This document shows, piece after piece, positions 61,015 to 64,000 of a stretch of DNA of 64,000 bases. How positions within the stretch are numbered: position 1 is the stretch's first letter; the number at the start of each line of letters is the position of its first letter. The notes beneath the pieces were generated by a model. The model saw only the letters and a program-made list of their open reading frames with translations, was not told the origin of the DNA and made no database searches. The DNA comes from Pyxidicoccus sp. MSG2 (GTDB lineage: Bacteria > Myxococcota > Myxococcia > Myxococcales > Myxococcaceae), in NCBI RefSeq assembly GCF_026626705.1, contig NZ_JAPNKC010000001.1, positions 11,308,001 through 11,372,000 on the forward strand, given 5' to 3'. Both the position numbers and the translations under genes were made by a program.

Positions 61015-62106
61015 ATGGAGTCCGAGGGAAGCGTCGTGCTGGTGGGAGGCTATGGCGTGGTGGGGGCCCGGCTTGCCGGGTTGCTGCGGGAGCGGCATCC
61101 GGGCCTGCCGCTGGTCATCGCCGGGCGCCGGAGGGAGCCGGCCGAGTTGCTGGCGCGCCAGCTCGGAGGGGCGGAGGCGGTGGTGCTGGACGTGAGCACG
61201 GAGTCGCCGCTGGCGGCGCTGGCCTTCAGGCCACGGCTCGTGGTGTCGCTGGTCAACGACCCGGAGGACCGCCTGCTGCTGTCAGCCGCGCGAGATGGGG
61301 TGCCGGTGCTCGACATCACCCGCTGGACGTCACGCGTGAAGACGGCGGTGCTGCGGCTGGCGGGGACGCCCTCTCGGGCACCCGTGCTGCTCAGCTCGGC
61401 GTGGATGGGCGGGCTCGTGCCCAGGCTGGTCGCCGCGTCGGCCCCGCGCCTCGGGCCCCTCGAGCGCGTGGAGGTGGGCATCCGCTTCGCGCTCACCGAC
61501 CAGTCCGGCCCGGACTCGCTGGAGTACATGGACCGGCTGGGGCTGTCCTTCGAGGTGACGGAAGAGGGTGCGGAGCGGCGGGCGGTGCCGCTGACGGATG
61601 GCCGGCGGGTGACGTTCTCGGACGGGCGGCGCACGCGCGTCTTCCGGCTCGACACGCCCGAGCAGGCCACGCTGCCGGTGGTGCTGGGCGCCAGGACGGT
61701 GGCGACGCGGCTGGGGTTCGACTCGGGGGCCGTCACCTGGCTGCTCGCGGCGCTCCAGCGGCTCGGTGTCGTCCGACTGCTCCAGCACCCGCGCCTGACG
61801 CCTCTGCGCCGCGCGCTCATGGCCAGCAATGGCGCGGGAGGTGAGGCGGCCTGGGTGGCGGACGTGGAGGGCGCGCGGGGCCACACGCGCATCGAGGTCG
61901 TGGACCCCCGGGGACAGGCACACCTCACCGCCGTGGGCGCGCTGCTGGGTGTGGAGCGCCTGCTCGGGTTGGATGGTGCGCCGCCTCCCGGGGCGGGCGT
62001 GTGGTTCCCCGAGCACGACCCCCGGCCCGAGCACGCGCTGGAGACGCTGCGCGCCTGCGGCGTGCAGGCCCGGGTGGAGGAGCGACTCCAGCGGGAGGCT
62101 GCCTGA
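61015..62106 (+). CDS. saccharopine dehydrogenase-like NAD(P)-binding protein
   Basis: 363 residues. The N-terminus is a Rossmann fold: VVLVGGYGVVGARLAGLL with the G-x-G-x-x-G motif, then VIAGRR and VVLDVSTESPLAAL, as in saccharopine dehydrogenase-type oxidoreductases, many of which have unknown substrates. ATG 61015 is chosen since GGAG lies six bases upstream; an in-frame ATG at 61003 has a poorer site. It is translationally coupled (TGATG) to the TetR gene, and a perfect palindrome precedes it, implying a self-regulated two-gene operon. Confidence 0.82.
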   Translation: MESEGSVVLVGGYGVVGARLAGLLRERHPGLPLVIAGRRREPAELLARQLGGAEAVVLDVSTESPLAALAFRPRLVVSLVNDPEDRLLLSAARDGVPVLDITRWTSRVKTAVLRLAGTPSRAPVLLSSAWMGGLVPRLVAASAPRLGPLERVEVGIRFALTDQSGPDSLEYMDRLGLSFEVTEEGAERRAVPLTDGRRVTFSDGRRTRVFRLDTPEQATLPVVLGARTVATRLGFDSGAVTWLLAALQRLGVVRLLQHPRLTPLRRALMASNGAGGEAAWVADVEGARGHTRIEVVDPRGQAHLTAVGALLGVERLLGLDGAPPPGAGVWFPEHDPRPEHALETLRACGVQARVEERLQREAA

Positions 62107-62765
62107 TGCCGCGCGCCCCACGGAGGAAGTCCGTGCGGCTTCCCTCGGCGCGGCCCCGAGAGGGGACGGCGGTCCATGCCAAGGGCCACGAGCGGGTGGA
62201 GTCCATCCTCGAGGCGGCCACCGACACCCTGGTCGAGGAGGGCTACGCGGGGCTTGCGCTGCGCGAGGTGGCGCGGCGCGCGGGCCTGAGCGTGGGGAAC
62301 CTCCAGTACTACTTCCCCACGAAGCAGGACGTGGTGCGTGCCCTGCTCGCGCGCTACCTGGAGGAGGCCACGAGGCGGGTGAGGGCGAGGGTGGACGGCG
62401 GTGGCACCGGGCCGGCGGGGCGGCTCCGGCGCGCGCTGGACGCGCTGCTGGAGGACCAGGAGTCGCCACGGCACTGCCAGCTCTTCGCGGAGCTGTGGGC
62501 GATGGCCGCGCGGGATTCGATGGTCGCCGACGCGCTCGCCGTCTTCTACGCCGGCTTCCGGGCGGGCATCGTGGAGCTGTTGGGCGAGCTCGCGCCGGGT
62601 CTTTCTCCGGCCCGGAGGGAGCGGCGCGCGGCGCTGCTGGTGGCGTTCTTCGAGGGGCTGTCCCTCTTCCGGGGGGGCGGAGGACTGCGCGGCGCCGCGG
62701 TGCCGGGGCTGGAGCAGGAGTTGCGAGCCCTGCTGGAGGAGGCGCTGGAGGGCCACCCGCCGTGA
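62106..62765 (+). CDS. TetR-family regulator
   Basis: 219 residues with an Arg/Lys-rich N-terminal tail (1-25). HTH: ESILEAATDTLVEEGYAGLALREVARRAGLSVGNLQYYFPTKQDVVRALL (about 31-80). The C-terminal part is helical, with a typical ligand-binding layout. The start overlaps the preceding stop (TGATG). The 16-bp palindrome at 60948-60963 upstream of the operon is the likely operator, so the protein should control itself and the dehydrogenase-like gene, perhaps also the divergent hemerythrin gene. Confidence 0.92.
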   Translation: MPRAPRRKSVRLPSARPREGTAVHAKGHERVESILEAATDTLVEEGYAGLALREVARRAGLSVGNLQYYFPTKQDVVRALLARYLEEATRRVRARVDGGGTGPAGRLRRALDALLEDQESPRHCQLFAELWAMAARDSMVADALAVFYAGFRAGIVELLGELAPGLSPARRERRAALLVAFFEGLSLFRGGGGLRGAAVPGLEQELRALLEEALEGHPP

Positions 62766-62778
62766 GTCATCGCCGAAC

Positions 62779-64000
62779 TCATGGGGCAGGGCCACCATGC
62801 AGGGCGCGTCGTCCGTCAGCAGGGCTTTCAGCTGGGGAAGCAGCGTGGGCCGCGAGCTGCCCGCTCAGCACCGGGAGGGCCACCTTCACCGCCACCGTCA
62901 GCAGCATCAACCCGAAGGCCCAGATGCCCGCCGTGATCTTCCACTCGGTGAGCGTGGGCACGTACTCCACCAACTCGTGCAGGGTGCTGGGGACGAAGCC
63001 GGGGATGATGAGCCCCATCCCTTTTTCAATCCACACGCCCACGAAGGCCAGCACACACGCCACGTTCAGCACTGTGACGTGGCGCCGGCTCGCCGGCAGG
63101 TGCAGCAGCACCGCCGAGGCCAGGTTGAACGCCACCGCCGTCCATATCCACGGCACCAGCGCATGGTGCCCGTGCAGCCCGAAGAAGAGGTACTTCACCG
63201 GCCCGGCATGGGCGCCCCCCGTGTAGAAGGCGGTGAACACCTCCGAGCCCAGCATGAAGAGGTTGAGCAGCACCGTCACCCGCATCACCGACGTGAGCGT
63301 GCGCTGCGGCCCCTCGCCGATGGGCAGCCCGGTGGCCCGACGGATGACCTGCAGCAGCAGGATGACGAAGGCCGGCCCGGTGATGAACGCGGAGGCGATG
63401 AACCGCGGCGCCAGCAGCGCCGAGTTCCAGAAGGGCCGTCCACCCAGCCCGCTGTAGAGGAACGCCGTCACGCTGTGGATGGAGACGGCCCAGAAGATGG
63501 AGAGGAAGACGAACGGCAGGTACCAGCGCTTGCGCGGCTTGCTCCCCAGGAAGCGCATGTAGAGCAGGTACCCGCAGATGTGCAGGTTCAGCAGCAGGTA
63601 GCCGTTGAGCACCACCACGTCCCAGGTGAGCATCGACACCGGCCAGTTGAATCGGCCCACGCCGGGGATGAGGTGCCACGCGCGCTCCGGGTGCCCCATG
63701 TCCACGACGATGAACAGCAGGCTCAGCGCAATCGCCGCCACCGCGAGCAGCTCGCCCACCAGCGTGACGTCGTGCATCTCATGGTCGTGGTACAGGTACG
63801 CGGGGATGACCATCATCACCGCGCCGGCGGCCAGCCCCACCCCGAAGGTGAAGTTGGCCACGTAGAGGCCCCAGGACACGTGGTCGCTCATCCCGGTGAG
63901 CGCCATGCCCTGCGCCAGCTGGCGGGCCCACGCGTTGGCCCCCACCAGGCAGACGGCCGTGAGGACCGTCATCCACGTGTAGAAGCGCCAGCTCCCGTCG
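62779..64000 (-). CDS. NrfD/polysulfide-reductase-type membrane subunit, partial
   Basis: The reading frame is open to the right edge (DGSWRFYTWMTVLTAV is in frame before the first internal ATG at 63972), so the N-terminus is outside the window. The visible ~406 residues have about ten hydrophobic helices. Family hallmarks: TGMSDHVSWGLYVANFTFGVGLAAGAVM and DMGHPERAWHLIPG, as in NrfD/DmsC/HybB-type subunits that exchange electrons with quinones for a periplasmic or cytoplasmic redox enzyme. The partner iron-sulfur and catalytic genes would lie beyond 64000. The Ala/Pro-rich C-terminus is short and polar. It converges with the TetR gene at 62765. Confidence 0.88.
   Translation of the reverse strand, partial: DGSWRFYTWMTVLTAVCLVGANAWARQLAQGMALTGMSDHVSWGLYVANFTFGVGLAAGAVMMVIPAYLYHDHEMHDVTLVGELLAVAAIALSLLFIVVDMGHPERAWHLIPGVGRFNWPVSMLTWDVVVLNGYLLLNLHICGYLLYMRFLGSKPRKRWYLPFVFLSIFWAVSIHSVTAFLYSGLGGRPFWNSALLAPRFIASAFITGPAFVILLLQVIRRATGLPIGEGPQRTLTSVMRVTVLLNLFMLGSEVFTAFYTGGAHAGPVKYLFFGLHGHHALVPWIWTAVAFNLASAVLLHLPASRRHVTVLNVACVLAFVGVWIEKGMGLIIPGFVPSTLHELVEYVPTLTEWKITAGIWAFGLMLLTVAVKVALPVLSGQLAAHAASPAESPADGRRALHGGPAP

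Overview
The window reads as chromosomal DNA of a very GC-rich, secretion-heavy Gram-negative bacterium, most likely a myxobacterium (Myxococcota; Myxococcus/Corallococcus/Archangium-like). This is inference. The grounds are strong G/C bias at third codon positions, frequent GTG/TTG starts with GTGA/TTGA/ATGA overlaps, an unusually high number of lipobox proteins, long repeat-built surface proteins, orphan duplicated permeases, prepilin-like proteins with zinc ribbons, and ECF sigma/anti-sigma and TetR/PadR control units. No rRNA, complete tRNA, CRISPR array, insertion sequence or phage module is visible.

Layout. 1-4810 (minus): a tight run encoding a Cys-rich lipoprotein, a lipase-foldase-like membrane protein, a secreted sphingomyelinase-like phosphodiesterase, apolipoprotein N-acyltransferase (lnt) and a partial GspF-like protein. 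4905-13010 (minus): one 2701-residue LamG-repeat protein without signal peptide, divergent from a cytosolic propeller-like protein (13335-14432), with paired dyads between them. 14455-16918: divergent TetR / NmrA-type NAD(P)-binding protein with two identical-type operators, then a GST. 17056-20430: surface lipoprotein with a large internal duplication. 20645-23455: HAD phosphatase facing a kinase-like/membrane-protein operon. 23656-28142: unknown 484-residue protein, then PadR plus an ADOP-type permease. 28230-33275 (minus): di-haem oxidoreductase, lipoprotein, metzincin-like lipoprotein protease. 33458-38116: small cytosolic protein, DUF3943-like outer-membrane protein, and a lipoprotein with three tandem FBA (F-box-associated) glycan-binding-type domains. 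A T-arm/acceptor fragment of a tRNA or tmRNA lies right behind it. 38224-45223 (minus): zinc-ribbon prepilin-like protein, Ig-like lipoprotein, an operon of ECF sigma factor, anti-sigma factor and a periplasmic caspase fused to a barrel-like domain, and a CxxCH lipoprotein. 45413-55174: propeller-like protein of foreign-looking codon use, M4 metalloprotease, a 28-repeat RCC1 lipoprotein, and a small secreted Cys-rich protein. 55220-57989: OmpR/HisKA two-component pair and a secreted alpha/beta hydrolase. 58119-64000: outer-membrane-type protein, NnrS-like and hemerythrin proteins, divergent saccharopine-dehydrogenase-like/TetR pair behind a perfect 16-bp palindrome, and a partial NrfD-type membrane subunit.

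The strongest candidates for something new are the triple-FBA lipoprotein with its unusual C-terminal module next to a tRNA-end remnant, the sigma/anti-sigma/caspase-barrel operon, and the giant leaderless LamG protein with its divergent partner and operator pair. Together the region looks devoted to the cell envelope and to secreted hydrolysis and recognition, as expected of a predatory, multicellular lifestyle. All functional statements rest on motif reading only; no database search was possible.
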